Part shown: one piece after another, positions 41,906 to 56,900 of the stretch | How the letters are laid out: each line of letters opens with the position of its first letter | Position numbering within the stretch: position 1 is the first letter of the stretch | The notes under the pieces: generated by a model | The model's database searches: none | Seen by the model: only the letters and a program-made list of their open reading frames with translations | What the model was told of the DNA's origin: nothing | Position numbers and translations under genes: made by a program | DNA from: Budorcas taxicolor | Taxonomy: Eukaryota > Chordata > Mammalia > Artiodactyla > Bovidae | DNA: 64,000 nt | Direction of reading: 5' to 3' | Assembly (NCBI RefSeq): GCF_023091745.1 | Contig: NC_068913.1 | Location: forward strand, 34,912,501-34,976,500

Positions 41906-44900
41906 GTACATCACCCTCGGCCACCGTTTTTCTGCTTTTCTCGTTACACGCGAGTCAGCAGAGCCACATGTAGCCGAGCAAAGAAGCTGAGTGGATGATG
42001 CCTTTGGCCTTTGTTTTGGAGTTTCCTTAGAGTCTTTTCTGTGGTTCTGACTTTACCCAAGGAATGTCACTGAGGCTTCTTTTGCAACAGGCTGGCTTTC
42101 CTGGTGGGTCAGTGGTAAAGAATCCCTCAGACACGCCGGGATCCCTGGGTTGGGAAGATCCCCTTGAGACGGGCAAGGCAACCCACTCCTGTATTCTTCC
42201 CTGGAGAATCCCCATGGACAGAAGAGCCTGGTGGGCTACAGTCCTCTGGGTGGCAAAGAGTCAGACACGACTTAGCCAATAAACACCACCAGGAAAGAGA
42301 GCATGGTTTGAAAGCGCCCCCTTCCCTTTGTGCAGGGCCCTTCGATGAGCATGTGTGGTGTAACATTCCTTGCATTATGGAGCTCACGACTTTTCCAGAA
42401 AACTTTCCAGAAAACTTTCATAAGCATGGTCTGATCTTCCAGGCTTAAAGAGCATCAGACATCTGCTGTTGATGGTTGTGCTTTTTAAACAAGTGTAGTG
42501 AAGCAGGCAGCTCCTTCCTTCCACTCATTATTCCTCTTCCTCCTTTTACCCACCCTCCTCTCAGCTCTCCGGTTCCCTCTTTCTTCCCTCTGGGGGGTGA
42601 GGGGTGAGTTGGGGAGGGGAACCTTGAGCAGCCTGGGGCGGTTACCTGCGCTTCCAAAGAAATTGTTGCTCAGATGCGAGGGGGAGACCTCTGCCTCTGT
42701 CTGCTTGCCTGTCTTTCTCCCTGTGCTGGCTCTTTGAATCCCGAGGGCCCTCGTCACTCTCACTTCTCCACCTTAGCAGGGGCGTAAGCAATCAGTAAGT
42801 GGCAAGCTGTCTTTGTCCCTCTTCCACTTTGAGGACAGTGAATCATTTTTGCCTTCAGCCTCAAAATTTGAGGCTGTTGTGGTCTCTGAGTTCATGCCAA
42901 GCCACCCAGAACTAATTGACCTGTGTCATCCAGTGATCACCCAGAGGGACACACTTATCAGGTTCTATAGTGGATCCTCAAGCTGCAAGTGGCCTGATTA
43001 GTTAACAGAGAACATGCCTATCTGGTGGTTAAACCAGGGCATTACTTTAGTCTGTTAATTTCTTCAAACAATGATCTTACTTTGTTTCTTCTATGTACTC
43101 TGGTATTCATTCACAGAATATCTAGTTCACCCTATAAAGTTGGAAAACCCATGGATGGTATTTTTTCTTCTACAAAAAGGTGGTTTTCATTCGCTGGCAG
43201 TTTAGGCTGGAGTTGACTGTGACTCTATAAATAGATGGCATTTTCTCCAAGAAGTCTGTTTCTGTGTTGCACTGGCTAAACATTGGTGAGTGTACAGAGG
43301 GGCAACCCCTGCAAAAGACACAGTGACACAACAGAGCCCAAGGAAGTGCTCAGAAGTGGCGCTCACAGCCTTGTGTCGGGAAGAAGACAGTTCAAAGAGT
43401 ATAAAAGACTAAGAAAAAGTTAAGATTATGAACTTAAGTGTAATGAGACACACTTTTATAAAAAATGGACCAAAACTTGTGTGCTAAAGGAAGTTCAGCT
43501 CACTTCAGTGGTCTAGGGAAAACTGAGAGTTCCATGGTTGTTCCGATCACGCAGTTTTGCCTGTCACATTCTTGTGAACACATTTCATTGCAGATGTCAG
43601 TCCTTTGATTTTAGAAAATGTTCCAGATAGTTTGGGATCAAGTCCTGTGAATAAAACTTTACCTGGAAATTTAAATGAATGCATTTAGGCAAAAAAAGTC
43701 TGCTCTCCTACAGTTAGCTTTTATTTATTATTGAGAATAGATGTAAACAATACATATGCTGAATATGTAGTTGCTAGAATCTTGCAACTAGTCTTTATAT
43801 GGCATGGAATTAAAGCCCAAGATATGTAAGAGAAAAATATTACATCAAATTCCATCTTCCTGCCTCAGGGGAGAACCAGATTGTGTTTCATTCTATACCA
43901 AAGACTGAGGAAGCAACAGCATTTCCAACCTAAAACCAAATTAATAGCCTGTGGCTTCTGAGACAGATTATCACCAAAGGGCATCAGATATCCCAGACCA
44001 GGAAACCAGGGGCACTCTTGGGCTGTAAGTAATATCAAGTTAGATCTATGCAAATAGGTGGTCATTTGTGAAAAAGAAGCATCCATAAACTCTTTTTTCC
44101 CAGGGGCACTTAGTCCTGCAAACAATTGTTAGCAGGTAATGAATGCTATGGGAACACGTTAATTAAGGCTAAAGAAATCAGGAGTGCAAAAAAGCAATTT
44201 TAAATAGGGTAGTTAAGGTAGGTCATATTGAGAAGGCAATATTAAAGCAAGAACTTGAAAACAAATGAGAGAGCCCTGTGGCATATATGTACCACTCCCG
44301 GCAGAGGTAATGCAGGCCCTGCAGGGGGAGCGTGTTTGGAGTGTTCACAGGACAGCAGCAGCAGAGAGAGCTGGGTGACTGGGGCCGAGCTGGCAGGGGT
44401 GGGAGTGGGCACTGTGCTCAGAGAGGCAACAAAGAATATCGTGTGGGGCCGGAGAGGCCAGGGTAAGGATCTGGCTTTTACTCTGAGAAAAGTGGAAGCC
44501 ACTTGTAAGTCTTTGAGCAGAGTAGCAGCATAATATAACCTGAGAGTTTTTTTTCATTTATTGAAGTATAGTTGATTTCCAATGTTGTGTTAATTTCTGC
44601 TATACAGCAAAATGATCAGCTATACATATATATATATATATATATTTGCGCACACATTCTTTTTCATGTTCTTTTCCACTATGGTTTATTACAGGAAGTT
44701 GAATACAGTTCCCTGTGCTCTGCAGGAGGACCTTGTTGTTCATCCATCTTATTTGTAATAGCTGGCATGTGCTAATCGCAAACTCCCAGTCCATCACTCG
44801 CCTCTTCCTCCTCTTTAGCAAGCATGTGACTTGTGTTTTTAAATGATGACTCTGAGCGCTGCCTTGCGGATAGACTGAAGTGGGACAAGCGGAAGTGGAG

Positions 44901-47900
44901 AAACAAGGCAGGAGTTCTCCGGGCTGTTAGGATAGTTATGAAAGTGGCGAAGAGCGAGTGAACTCAAGATGTATTTTGACTGTAGAGCCGACAGGATTTC
45001 CTGACGCCACTCCCTATAATCATTCAGAAGAGTGGCCTTTACTAATTTTAGATCAAGATGTACCTTTTCAGCACATGAAGAATTAACTGATCTTGCAGAC
45101 ATTGTTGACATGGTCATCTTCCTTCTGTGCATGTGTGCTGCAAGGCAGGTGACCGTTCCCCGGTTATCCAGAGATTCCTATAGTGCCTTGGACAGTTACC
45201 TTTGCTCTTGGTTATTGCCTTACACCGTGTGTTAAACTGGATAATTTTGACAGTTTGTGGACATCACTCTTTTACATTTGAATATATAATATTCAAATAT
45301 GGTAACTACTTAAATTTATATTCAGTTGACTGTGAAATATTTTGTAAGAGTTTTTAAATTCGGTTGTATATATTTTTTTACAGCAGCCAAGCTAAGGAAA
45401 AAATGAAGAAAGTAGATTTGATTGGACCATTAACATTGGTAAGCTGTGAAATATAAACTTTGAATCAGTTCTGCCTTCATTTAAGTTTGATGTCTTGGAT
45501 CTGTAGTGAGGAGTACTTTAAGATACATGTCCTGGATTGGCTCATTGTATTTAATGGCCCACATTCTCAAGGTGGATGATAAAACAGGTAGGGATAGGCT
45601 GGCTGGAAGAGCAGAACTAACTGGTATAGAGGGAAATTGAAGTTAGGACTGGTGTTTGAAGCACCATACAAACCAATTAATTTCAGAAAAATACATCTCT
45701 GCACTTGTTTCACACACAAGCACAAATTTACCTTAAAATAAACTTGCGTATAAGGAGATTGTTAACTATAGAAAATTGTAAATGCTTAAGAAATCTATGT
45801 TCACATTGGCCTCCAGGAAAATTGATTAAATATGAAGTTACTATTACAGATTCAGATGTTTATGATAATCCAACATATTTTTGGAAGAAGTCAAATCTGT
45901 TTTTCATTTGTAACATGTCTTAGCGAGGGGACCCAACAAAATGTTTGCCTACTTTTAGTGAATATGATATGTTCCAAACTATGACAGCTATTATTTAATA
46001 ACAAAGAAGTTGGTAAAAAAAAAGAAAAAGAAAAAAAAGCATGTCATCTGAAGTCTCCAGCTTATTAAGTATCATTCTCTTCTCCCTGATGCTTGTGACT
46101 TTTGTGTTTAAAAATCTCAGTAAGGGTAACATTTTTTCAGTTCAGTACTTTAGAGAAATCTGGTTTTAATGCAAAGGTTTTAAATCAGCCTCTTATAGCA
46201 AACAAAATGTCACAAACCTTAACGTAGAAACAGAAGTTTTCATTTGAATTTGAAAGTTCAACCTTAAATATAAGTGTAATCCTTTTCACTGTCCTAATAG
46301 ATTTTTTTGCTGCTGTTCTGATTGAGGTTCAGTATAAGACTGCATTGTAATAGGGGTTAGAAAGGCATTCGGGCTTCTCTGGTGGCTCAGATGGTAAAGA
46401 ATCTACCTGCAAAGAGGGAGATCTGGGTTCGATCCCTGGGTTGGGAAGATCCCCTGGAGTAGGGCATGGAGTAACCCACTCTGATATTCTTGCCTGGAGA
46501 ATCCCCATGGACAGAGAAGCCTGGCGGGCTATAGTCCATAGGGTTGCAAAGAGTCGGACACGACTGAGTGACGAAGCACAGCACAACACAGAAAGGCATT
46601 CTTCTGTTGAAAAAATCACTGGAAACAGATCTAGGTTACTTAGGATATTACTGTGAAATTCCTGGAATTTTCACTGAAGCTTGGTGACAGAATTTTGTTT
46701 CATTAATATGAGAAACTCTTTAATTAAGGTGCAGTGAATATATTACATTACATGAGTTTCAAATGTACTATGAGAAGCCTTTAAAACTTTCCTCAGTTTC
46801 ACGTGGAGAAGGAAATGGAAACCCACTCTAGTATTCTTGCCTGGAGAATTCCAGGGACAGAGGAGCCTGGTGGGCTGCCGTCTGTGGGGTCGCACAGAGT
46901 TGGACACGGCTGAGGCGACTTAGCAGCAGCAGCAGCAGTTTCACGTAAATGTTTGGTGGAGACAACATTGCATGTCAACTTGCTCCTATGCTTGAGCTGT
47001 GGCCCAGAAACTCAAGTGCTCTATCTCCCTTCCCCTCCAGCCACTAAGGTGAACCTTGGGGACACTGGTCCCTTTTGTGGCAATTTTAGGGGCCCTTCCC
47101 ACCTGCTCTGGACTTTACCTGCCCGCCTTGTTTCATTCCAAGCTCCACCTGGCTTCCCACCCTTTGCCTCTCTCAACACTCTTGCTTGCCCTCTGTGTTT
47201 AATGATGGAATTTGCTCTCCCAGACCGGACTTCTGGAAATCCCTGAGAGCAGTTGGCACACTGCCCCCCACCACCCCCCACTTTGTGCTTTAGCCTCAGG
47301 GTGCCCCTGCATGGTGGCTCCCTCTGACTCAGCCTCCACTCTCAAGGACCCCACTCTGCCCAGCCTGACTCATCACCCATTCTCTTGATGACTGTTCCTT
47401 CCTTTGTCCCCCAAAGGGAGTGGGGTGGGGAAATGGGCAGAGATAAGGGTTAAAAAGATGAGAGAGATGTGAGGGACAAAGGGAAAAGTATAGAAATGGA
47501 AGACTAAGAGACGGGAGATGTAGTCTGGAAGGCAGAGGACGGAAGAAGAACAGAGAGAGAGGCATAGTTTCAGTCAATCAGAAATGGGGAGAGAAAGTGG
47601 GAATTTGGAGAGAACTAAAAAAGGTGGTGAAGGACAAAGGGTTTTGGAGTATTATGACACTGATCACTGGTTAGTTCTTGGGTGTTGTGCACTTTACTGG
47701 TATAACTACTTCCCTCTATAAGTGATAAGTGGAAGTTGCTCAGTCATGTCTGACTCTTTGTGACACCACGGGCTATTCAGTCCATGGAATTCTCCAGACC
47801 AGAATACTGGAATGGGTAGCCTTGCCCTTCTCCAGGGATCTTCCCAACCCAGGGATCGAACCGAGGTCTCCCACGTTGCAGGCAGATTCTTTACCAGCTG

Positions 47901-50900
47901 AGCCAGCAGGGAAGCCCTCTATAGACGGTACTACATCCAAGATAGTTGGTGTGGCCACCAGGCCTTTTAGGCCTCTCTCTAATATCGTCTTCCATGCTCT
48001 GTACTGTGTGCTTAGAAATTCCACCATGTGGAGTTCCCTGAGGACTCGTAGTTTCCAGTCACCCTGCTGTTCTAAACCCCCACTTCCCCCACTTTCTCTG
48101 CACTCCCCAGTTCTTCTTCGCTAATTCCCCATTGTCCTTCAAGATTCTACAATGATTATCATCTCCATAAGCAAGACTTCCCTAAAGCACACACCCAGGC
48201 ACTCCTTAAGTTCCTTGCCCTTCGCTATTGATCTGTCTTCCAAAAGCTAACTTAAGCCTCTTAAAAGGGCCTTATCCTCAAAACCCAGGATATCTGTTCC
48301 TTCTCCGCCCTTTATAATTCTCCCTCTGAAATATTCTGAATGTCTTTTTAAAGGATGTATTGTGTCTGTGTGTGTAAATGACATCAACCCCTAGCTGTTT
48401 CTACTTCACTACCTCAGGAGCTCTGGAAGATCAAACAGTGTTTCTTAATGAAACCAAATCTTAGTCCCTTCTGATTATATTGCAATCACTTATCCAAATA
48501 AGACACTGATTAAATGAAATTAGAATTTTTTCCACACAGATACAAAATAAATAGACTCTTGAAATTACTCTGTCGATGATTTGAGTTGAAATTCTCTTTC
48601 TTCCCTAATACATTTATTTGGAACGGTTACTGACCTTAAAGAAAAATCCAAAGAACATACATTGTGAAAAAAGAGAAAGTCTGTTTACAAGCTAAGTATT
48701 CTTCCCTTCTCTTTCCTCCTTTTTTTAGTTCCGATACTCTGATTGGCAGGATAAGTTATTTATGTCTTTTGGCACTATCATGGCCATAACTCATGGATCA
48801 GGTCTGCCCCTCATGATGATAGTGTTTGGAGAAATGACTGACAGATTTGTTAATACTGGAGGAAATTTCTCCCTTCCAGGTAAGCGTTTCTTTAATTGAG
48901 ATATGTAGATGTATAGATGTATTCATTTATTTAACTGAGTGAAAGATTAGAAATTGATTTTTCTATTCATGGTCTTGCTTCATGGTCTGGACAGCTGGGT
49001 GGCTTCAGATATCACAGAAGGAGTTTTAAAATTCTCAGTAAAATTCCTCAAATAATCAGTTAAATTTCAACAAATAAGTGTATGCTTTTGGGCTTTAAGT
49101 ATAGAACAAGGAAATTTCCAGAAAGCTTTGAGTTTCAATAAAGTAAGGAAGTCAGTCTGCTTGAGGATGGTGGACCCATAGCAGAGCATGTCTGCACAGT
49201 GTCCATTCAGTTAATGACTATTGATGAGCTCGCTTCAAGATGCAGCAGTTGGCATGGCAGTACTTCTGAGCCGTCCTCAGCTTGCAGGTCTGTTTCTGAT
49301 GTTTTCTTCTTCCCCTCCCTCTCCCCCTCTCTCCTATCCTTCTTGCTAAAATTACACCTGCTTTCTGTCTCTAATATTTGGATCAACAAGGTTGACTGTT
49401 CCTTAACAGAGCACTTTACTAAAGAGTGAATGGATTCAGTATGAGAATGATGTGCTTTGAAACTCACCCAAAGGACTAAAATTACTGAAGTGCCAAAGGA
49501 GTCACATAAGTTAATGCCATCTATATGAGGAGCTATGTCAGCAGCATTGGAGTGAGGTTCCGATGGACAAAGTTATTTTCATATTAGACAGACTTAACAC
49601 AGAAAGGAAGATAGCCACGCTTTCTACCCAGCGCGACGGCTCAGTTCCTCCCTAGAGACCTGCGGGCTCTAGCTGGAGACCGAGTGGAGCCCTGCTGCTC
49701 AGATGGGGGATGTGCAGGAGACGGCTAATAAAGGGGAGGCAGCTTCCCCAGTAGAGGCACCTGAGAGGCAGTAGACTGTATTTAGATGACACTCAGGAAG
49801 TTTCCAGTGTTCACTGCTGAGAGCTACATACTTGGTTAGCATTGTAGGGCTGGTTGTAATTACCTAAGAACATGATTGCTTAATTTATGCAATAGGATAT
49901 CTTTACATGAATATTGATGAATATTAATACCTTTTAGATGTCTAGCAGAAGCATCCTTTGAATAGTTAAAGCACATTCCTACAAAAAAAGTTTATTTATT
50001 CTCTAGTACTACTGTCTCTGAGAAGAACCTCTTTGTAACAAAAATAACAGAAATCTTTCATAGTGTGTATCACGTGCTAGGTCTTATTCTCAGTGACACA
50101 TGAAGACAGCTGAGGCTTAGAGAGAATAAATAACCTCCCAAAATTACACAGTGTTAGGGCAGAATTCAGACTCAGGCCTTTCTACCGCCCATACCATGCT
50201 CATGACTGTACACATTCCACTGCCAATGTAGGTAGCTGTACATTCTCCTTTAAAAGTTGTGTCTGGGAAAGTTTTAACTGGGTTGCTTGTATTCTACCAG
50301 TGACCAAACCTTTAACACAAATATTGTAAAGAGTAAGATAGGATAGTTTAAAAAGTCTTTAAGGAAACTAGGAATTTTTAATTTATTTTCCTTTTCCTTC
50401 TTATGAGATTTATAGATGTATAATACACACACACAGAACAGGAGAATGCCCATATTAGAATATATCAATCAAAACTGGCTCCAATTTAGGATTTTAAAAA
50501 CTCAGATGAATGACTGGATAAACAAAAGTTGTTACATACATACAATGGAGTGTTAAAAAGCCTGAAAAAGGAAGGAAATTTTGACACCTGCTGTAACATG
50601 GATGAATCTTGAGGACATTGCTGCTGCTGCTGCTGCTGCTGCTAAGTCACTTCACTCGTGTCCAACTCTGTGCGACCCCATACATGGCAGCCCACCAGGC
50701 TCCCCTGTCCCTGGGATTCTCCAGGCAAGAACACTGGAGTGGGTTGCCATTTCCTTCTCCAATGCGTGAAAGTGAAAAGTGAAAGTGAAGTCATTACGCT
50801 AAGTGAAAGAAGACAAATATCATATTATTCTGCTTATAGGAGGTGTCTAGAGTAGCCAAATTCATAGAAACAAAAAAGAAGATAGTGGTAGCTGGGGCTG

Positions 50901-53900
50901 GAGGATAAGGAAATGGGGAGTTGTTTAATGGGCAGAGTTTCAGTTGGGGAAGCTGAAAAGTTCTGGAGATTGATTTTACCATAGTGTAAATATATTTAAC
51001 ACTACTGCCGTCTGTGGGGTCGCACAGAGTCGGACATGACTGAAGCAACACAGCAGCAGCAGCCGCAGCAACTATACACTTAAAATGGTTAAGACTGTAA
51101 TGCATATCTTATCACAGTTAATTTTTTTTAATTGGATGCAATGTACTTATCCCAGGGAAGTTGATATTTGGTCTAGTTTTATTAATCCCATTTTTGTTTT
51201 TGCTAACACCAGAGTAATTCACAGCTTCCTTATTTGGAGCAGTCTGTTTATTTTTAATGTGTTTCTAATTATGCAACCAAATTGCTTTGAAGCTGGAATG
51301 GCAGACAGGTGCCACGTACTGTGCCCAGGGCCAAATTCAAGGTCTTTCTGGGGAATGGCACGAGCAAGTCACTTGCAGACCTATGACCAGAGTTGCCAAC
51401 TTAGTTTCGGTGACCTCCGAATTAAATGACACTTGGTTCTCTGCAGCCACATTTGTCATTAGGCAACTTGATTGTCTTGGAGGGTTTGGAATGAGAAGTC
51501 CCTCAAATGTTATTAATGCCAGTGTCCACTCTTTAGGTTTGTACAAATAATATTCCCATGGCTCTTTGGAGAAAACAAATTGTTACATTTCATGCTCACT
51601 CTGAATCCAGAGAGCTCCTTTATATGTTTAGGTTTGTAGAGTTTAGCCAAAGTCATGGGGGTTGAGAGATGGCAGAGTCCTCAGTGTCCATAGCTGAGCT
51701 CGCTAGCTCGTCTCACCAAGATGATGTTTGTTTAGAGTCTATTTTTTAGAATTGTTGGATTCTTGGACAGCAAGACTCAATGGGAGCCAAATGAGATGAG
51801 AAAGAGGAAAAAAAAGGTTTAAATTACAAGAGGGTCTGACAGTGAGTTATTGTGAACAGAGTCCATCCTTGTCAACAGAATAAAGTCTCCGTGACAAGGT
51901 TGTTCCCTCACAATGACTCAGCTGTGCAGAAACTATGCATAAAACATTCCACATCCAAACCTTAAGAATGGAGTCCTAGGAAACAGGGTTTCTACCAAGT
52001 ATTAGGAACTTGATATTTCATGCCAAGTCTGTGTGGCTGTAATAATGTAGGAGGTTGTGTGGAGAAATTGATACACCCTGCGTGCCCTTGCGTTGCCACA
52101 TAGATGAAAGGAAAAGACATTTTTGAGCCCCAGTTACCTTGATTTATTACCCATATGCTAAAACTGCCTGGCCATCCAGCAATTCTGCCTTGTGCTAAGT
52201 GTTTCCATGTACTATTAATAAAAGTAGTCCTGGACTGAATCAAGGGAGGCAGGCATCGATTTACTTTGAGACTCAGAGTGACAGCTCTCCTTATTTAGTG
52301 TCTCTTTGAGTGTTCCTTAAGGTATACATATATTACTGGGGACTGTACCTGAATTTGGGGCAAATTACTTAACCTCTATAATCCCTACTGTTATCACCTT
52401 TGAAAGGTAGGCTTGCTGATAGAATTAAATGAGATGACTCATGTCAAGTGTCTGGAACATAAGTATTGAGGGGAAACTAGCTGTAAGAACTTGGAAATGC
52501 AACAACCACTCTTAGACTCTGTTTCCTCACCTATAAAATGTATAAATGTATGGAGTATATGTGGGCTCTCTAAAATGAAAAGGCAGCTTTAGAATTTCCC
52601 ATTTCTTCGCTATGGGAGGCATTTAGGCAGAATAGAGAAGGAGTTCTCCATCCTGGTATATTAAAATCAATTGGAAGCAATTTTTAGATTATGATCTAGT
52701 CTCAGCTAGAGGTTCTGATTCAGCTGGTCTTGGATGGAGCCTCAGTTCAGTTGCTCAGTCGTATCTGACTCTGCGACCCCATGGACTGCAGCACACCAGG
52801 CTTCCCTGTCTATCCCCAACTCCTGGAGTGTACTCAAACTCACGACCATCAAGCCAGTGATGCCATCCAACCATCTCATCTTCTGTTGTCCCCATTGGAC
52901 AACTATATTTTTTTCCACCCACCCCACATGATTCTAACAGGCAGAGAGTGCTGCAAACTACTCAACCAGATAACTGCTTGAAGACTGTTTATGAGGCTGA
53001 AGCCTAACACGTAGCGTCTGGGAAGACCAGGTAGCGGCCTCCTCCAGATCGAATCCCGTGAGATTTCCAGATCTAGCATTCCAGATTTCATCGCATGGCT
53101 CTTGAAGGAGCACATTCATACACACGTGTCACACGTTGGTCCTCTGGCAGCAGAAACTTGGTTTCCTAGGGGCTGTAGGGCTTCTAGGGTTACTCACCCA
53201 GAATTAGATTGCCATTCTTGGCCTGGGACTCTGAGAAAGGAGCAGGTCAAGTTTGTAATGGTCGTAGATTTTTATTTCCTAGGAGGGAAGATCAATTTGA
53301 GTTATAATATTGGTGATGGAGGCGAGCAAAAGTCATTTTAAGATTTCAGCTGCTTTCTAAGTTCAGGGGGGAATAGCCCTGTACGCATAATCTGCAGGTT
53401 TCCTGTGGTTTTGAACAATGATTTCTGCACATACCTCAGCTTGCATGTAGCTTGCCTGCCTCTCATTCCAAACACACTTCCAGCGTAGCTGTCGAGGGTG
53501 CCAGATTTATGAACTCAGGAAGCAAATGAGCACACAGAACTGAATGGATGAGAACCGAAGCAAAATAGAGTCTGCTTCGTCAAGGACCTAGCAGCTGATA
53601 AAGAGCTAGACTAATAAGCAGAAACAGTTCGCCATGAACATCTATAGAAAGAACAGTCCTGCGGGAGAAATCAAGCCGCCATCGGGGCTACGGGCCTGGT
53701 AATTGATCCTGACGGTAGGTTAAGTTTAAAATAAATTTCTACCTCACCTCCCTTTGGTAACACAGCACCCAGAAAATGTGACCTCAGGGCTGTCTGCACG
53801 TGATAAAGGAACAGGGCCTGGTCTCTCTCCTGGCATCGTGGCAGGGGTGTTTTCCCGACAGTGCCGTGGTAGCATTTTATCCTGTCACGCTGTGAATGCG

Positions 53901-56900
53901 GTCGGTGTGGGCTGGTTTCTTTTTATTTTTCACTTTGTGCTTCTTAAAGTGAAAATAAGTCGTTACCACGTGAACCAGTCGGTGTGTAGTGTCGGGTGCT
54001 GTATGAGAGTGTTAGGACTCTCAGCCTACTTACTGTAGTAACTGAGTGACTTTGGCTAAGTTACTTTATATCCCTGTGCTTCAGTTTCCTCATCTGTAAA
54101 ACAGGAATTTATGATATAGCCCTACCTGTATCGTCCTATCTATGGAATTCTGAAAATTAAACCATGTAATATAGTATTCAGAACAGTGCCCAGCATATAA
54201 TAAATGCTCACTGGATCCTAGCTGTTACGAAAACATGTGAACCAGAAAAGGCACATTGACACTTTTATCAAAAGTAGTTCAAAGTAAAAGACCATTTCCT
54301 TCCAGTTAATACTGCTTTAAAAATGCCCGTTTACAGGACTGCTAATAACCAAGACAAGGAATGCAGGACCCTGACGGATCACCATGATCCACTGACTTGT
54401 CTTTGAGCAACTCAGTGACCTTTCTTGTCTTTTTCTCCCTTTGCCATGAATGTAATTCAGACTTTCCATTACTTATATTGTGAGGAAGCATGTAAGGGAA
54501 ACACACACATATAGTAACGTAGAATCAAAAGAAGCAAGTATCTGTAAAGTGCTTTGCACCACTAAGAAAAAAGTGCCTGTTAAATCCTGTGTTTCTATGT
54601 GGGACATTTCTTTTTTCTTCCTCTGCCTTCTGTATGCCCTTCATCAGCTCCTCTCTGCTGCTCTAGGAAGTTGTGTTGCTAAAGGCCCAAGGCCTCTGGT
54701 AGGGGGGCAGTACCTGGGGCGGGGGGGCTTTACTTCCGCAACTGGACCCTCGATGCACCTAAACCGTAGGGCCCTTTACATGGGCCAGATGATAAGAGTG
54801 ACTTGAGAGTGACAGGGAAAGAGAAAAAAGATTTTAAAAACCCAGCAGTGCCTTTCAAAAATGTCTTATTTTAATTTTGTTTTTATTTAGTGAATTTTTC
54901 GTTGGCAATGCTAAATCCAGGCAAAATTCTGGAAGAAGAAATGACTAGGTAATTGGCTAATATATGTATATATCATACATACTTCTTTATACTGTGCTTT
55001 TAAAAAACATTTTATTTGAAAATAATTTCAACCTTATGAAGAGTTATAAGCGTGTACAAAGAATCCCTGTATACTCTAGCTTTTGCTAGACTCTTTATCC
55101 TATTGTTTCCATTTATACCCCCTCCCCTGCCATTTAAAGTAAGTGAAGTATGAAGTATGAAGACCCAGGGCAGCCAAATGAATAAATATTATTTTAAAAA
55201 AGTAAGTTGCCCAGAGCATGGTCCTTTACTTATAAATACTTGATTGGTTCCAAGAACAGGGCATTCTCTTCATAACCTCAGTACAGCTATCAACCTCAGT
55301 ACATTTCATATTGATACAATACTTTGGTCTACCATCCGAATTCCAGTTTGGTCTGTTGATCTAATAATATCATTTATGGCATTTTTTCCCCTTTCTTCAG
55401 CTTCTTAATAGAAATCCTCAAAGCCTGTCACATAACATTTGTGTTTACTTTTCAATTAATGTTGCCAACTTAAATGAGTACTGTGTGTTGCCATCGTGGC
55501 CTGAAAGGAAAATATATTTGAGAGTAATGAAATTGAATTTATTATTTCTAAAGATACTAACTTCCCTCCAATTTAGTTAAGGCTACACTCTGAGTTGATT
55601 TGAATTCATAACATTTTAGCACTGGTTTTAAAAAATCTTTCAACTTCTGCCAATCAGGAAGAGGGTTTTTTGTTCTTTGTGTAAACAGTATGGGAAAAAC
55701 TTAACACTAACAGCCATTTTGCATGTTCAGCCTATTTATTCCTGTATTTGCAATGTGGTGAAGCTTTTCAGAACAGTAAGATATGCAAGTCTAGAATGTG
55801 AATGATGGAAGAGTCAAATTGTGTCTACAGATTATCAATATAAGTTTAAAATGATTCATGAACACCACTGTATGTTTGCAATTAATGACATAACTTTATT
55901 TTACCTTTGGCTGATAATTCAAGTGGATAGATTGGCCACTGTTCTATTATAATGTAAGATAAGAGAAAAAAAATTTGTACATGTTATAATGTCTTACATG
56001 GTCTTTGTGATCTGTCAGTAAATTTATTAATTTCCAATTCTGAATATTTCTCTTCCAAACATAAAGACTCTATTTAAAAGAAACTTTTGAATTGTTTTCC
56101 AGATATGCATATTATTATTCAGGATTAGGTGCTGGAGTTCTTGTTGCTGCCTATATACAGGTTTCATTTTGGACTTTGGCAGCTGGCCGACAGATTAAGA
56201 AAATTAGGCAAGAGTTTTTTCATGCTATTCTACGACAAGAAATAGGCTGGTTTGACATCAGTGACATCACTGAACTCAATACACGGCTAACAGAGTAAGT
56301 ATATTGTTACCTACACATCCATAAAGAAATTAACTACTAGCTATGTGCAAACTTGTCAAGGGAAGATTTTAAATGAAAAAAAAATTTGCTCAATTAAACA
56401 TTTGGTGTGTATTGGGAATAGATGATCTGAGCCATCTCTAGCAGTTACAGCCTATGCCACAGTGCATTTTCCTTACCTGATATGTTTTGTGTTTTTTTTT
56501 TTTTGGCCTCAGTTATATAAGTAGGTGTCTTTGCGTACTGAGCTCACATCCTTTGGGGCTTCCTGGTAGCTCAGACAGTAAAGAATCTGCCTGCAAATGC
56601 AGGAGATCTGGGTTCGATCCATGGGATGGGAAGATCCCCTGGAGAAGGAAATGGCAACCCACTCTAGTATTCTTGCCTGGAGAATCCTATGGACAGAGGA
56701 GCCTAGCAGGATACAGCCCATGGGGTCCCAAAGAGTCGGATGCAACTAACACACACACTCACATCCTTTACTTGTTTCTCTCTCACAGGGCTCATCACAG
56801 GCCAGAAAGATATTAAGATAGCACTCCAGTAAGATGGATGAATGAGTGAATCAGGGATTGAATGAATTCATAAAGAGACTTCTCTTAGTTCTTGTTGACT

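Larger units (their letters stand above)
50495..51125 (+). mobile_element. Old L1 LINE 3' UTR with two nested SINE pieces
   Basis: Forward L1 text: 'acacctgctgtaacatggat', 'tacgctaagtgaaagaagac', 'cacttaaaatggttaagact'. A Bov-A2 at 50619-50795 and a SINE piece at 51005-51072 interrupt it. L1 is collinear across both. Confidence 0.82.

Noticed and set aside
41194..41990. Several long open frames on both strands in the CpG island (up to 220 codons, antisense)
   Set aside because: GC-rich DNA has few stop codons. The frames overlap each other on both strands, are rich in Pro/Gly/Ala/Arg, and show no domain. The island is explained as the ABCB4 promoter.
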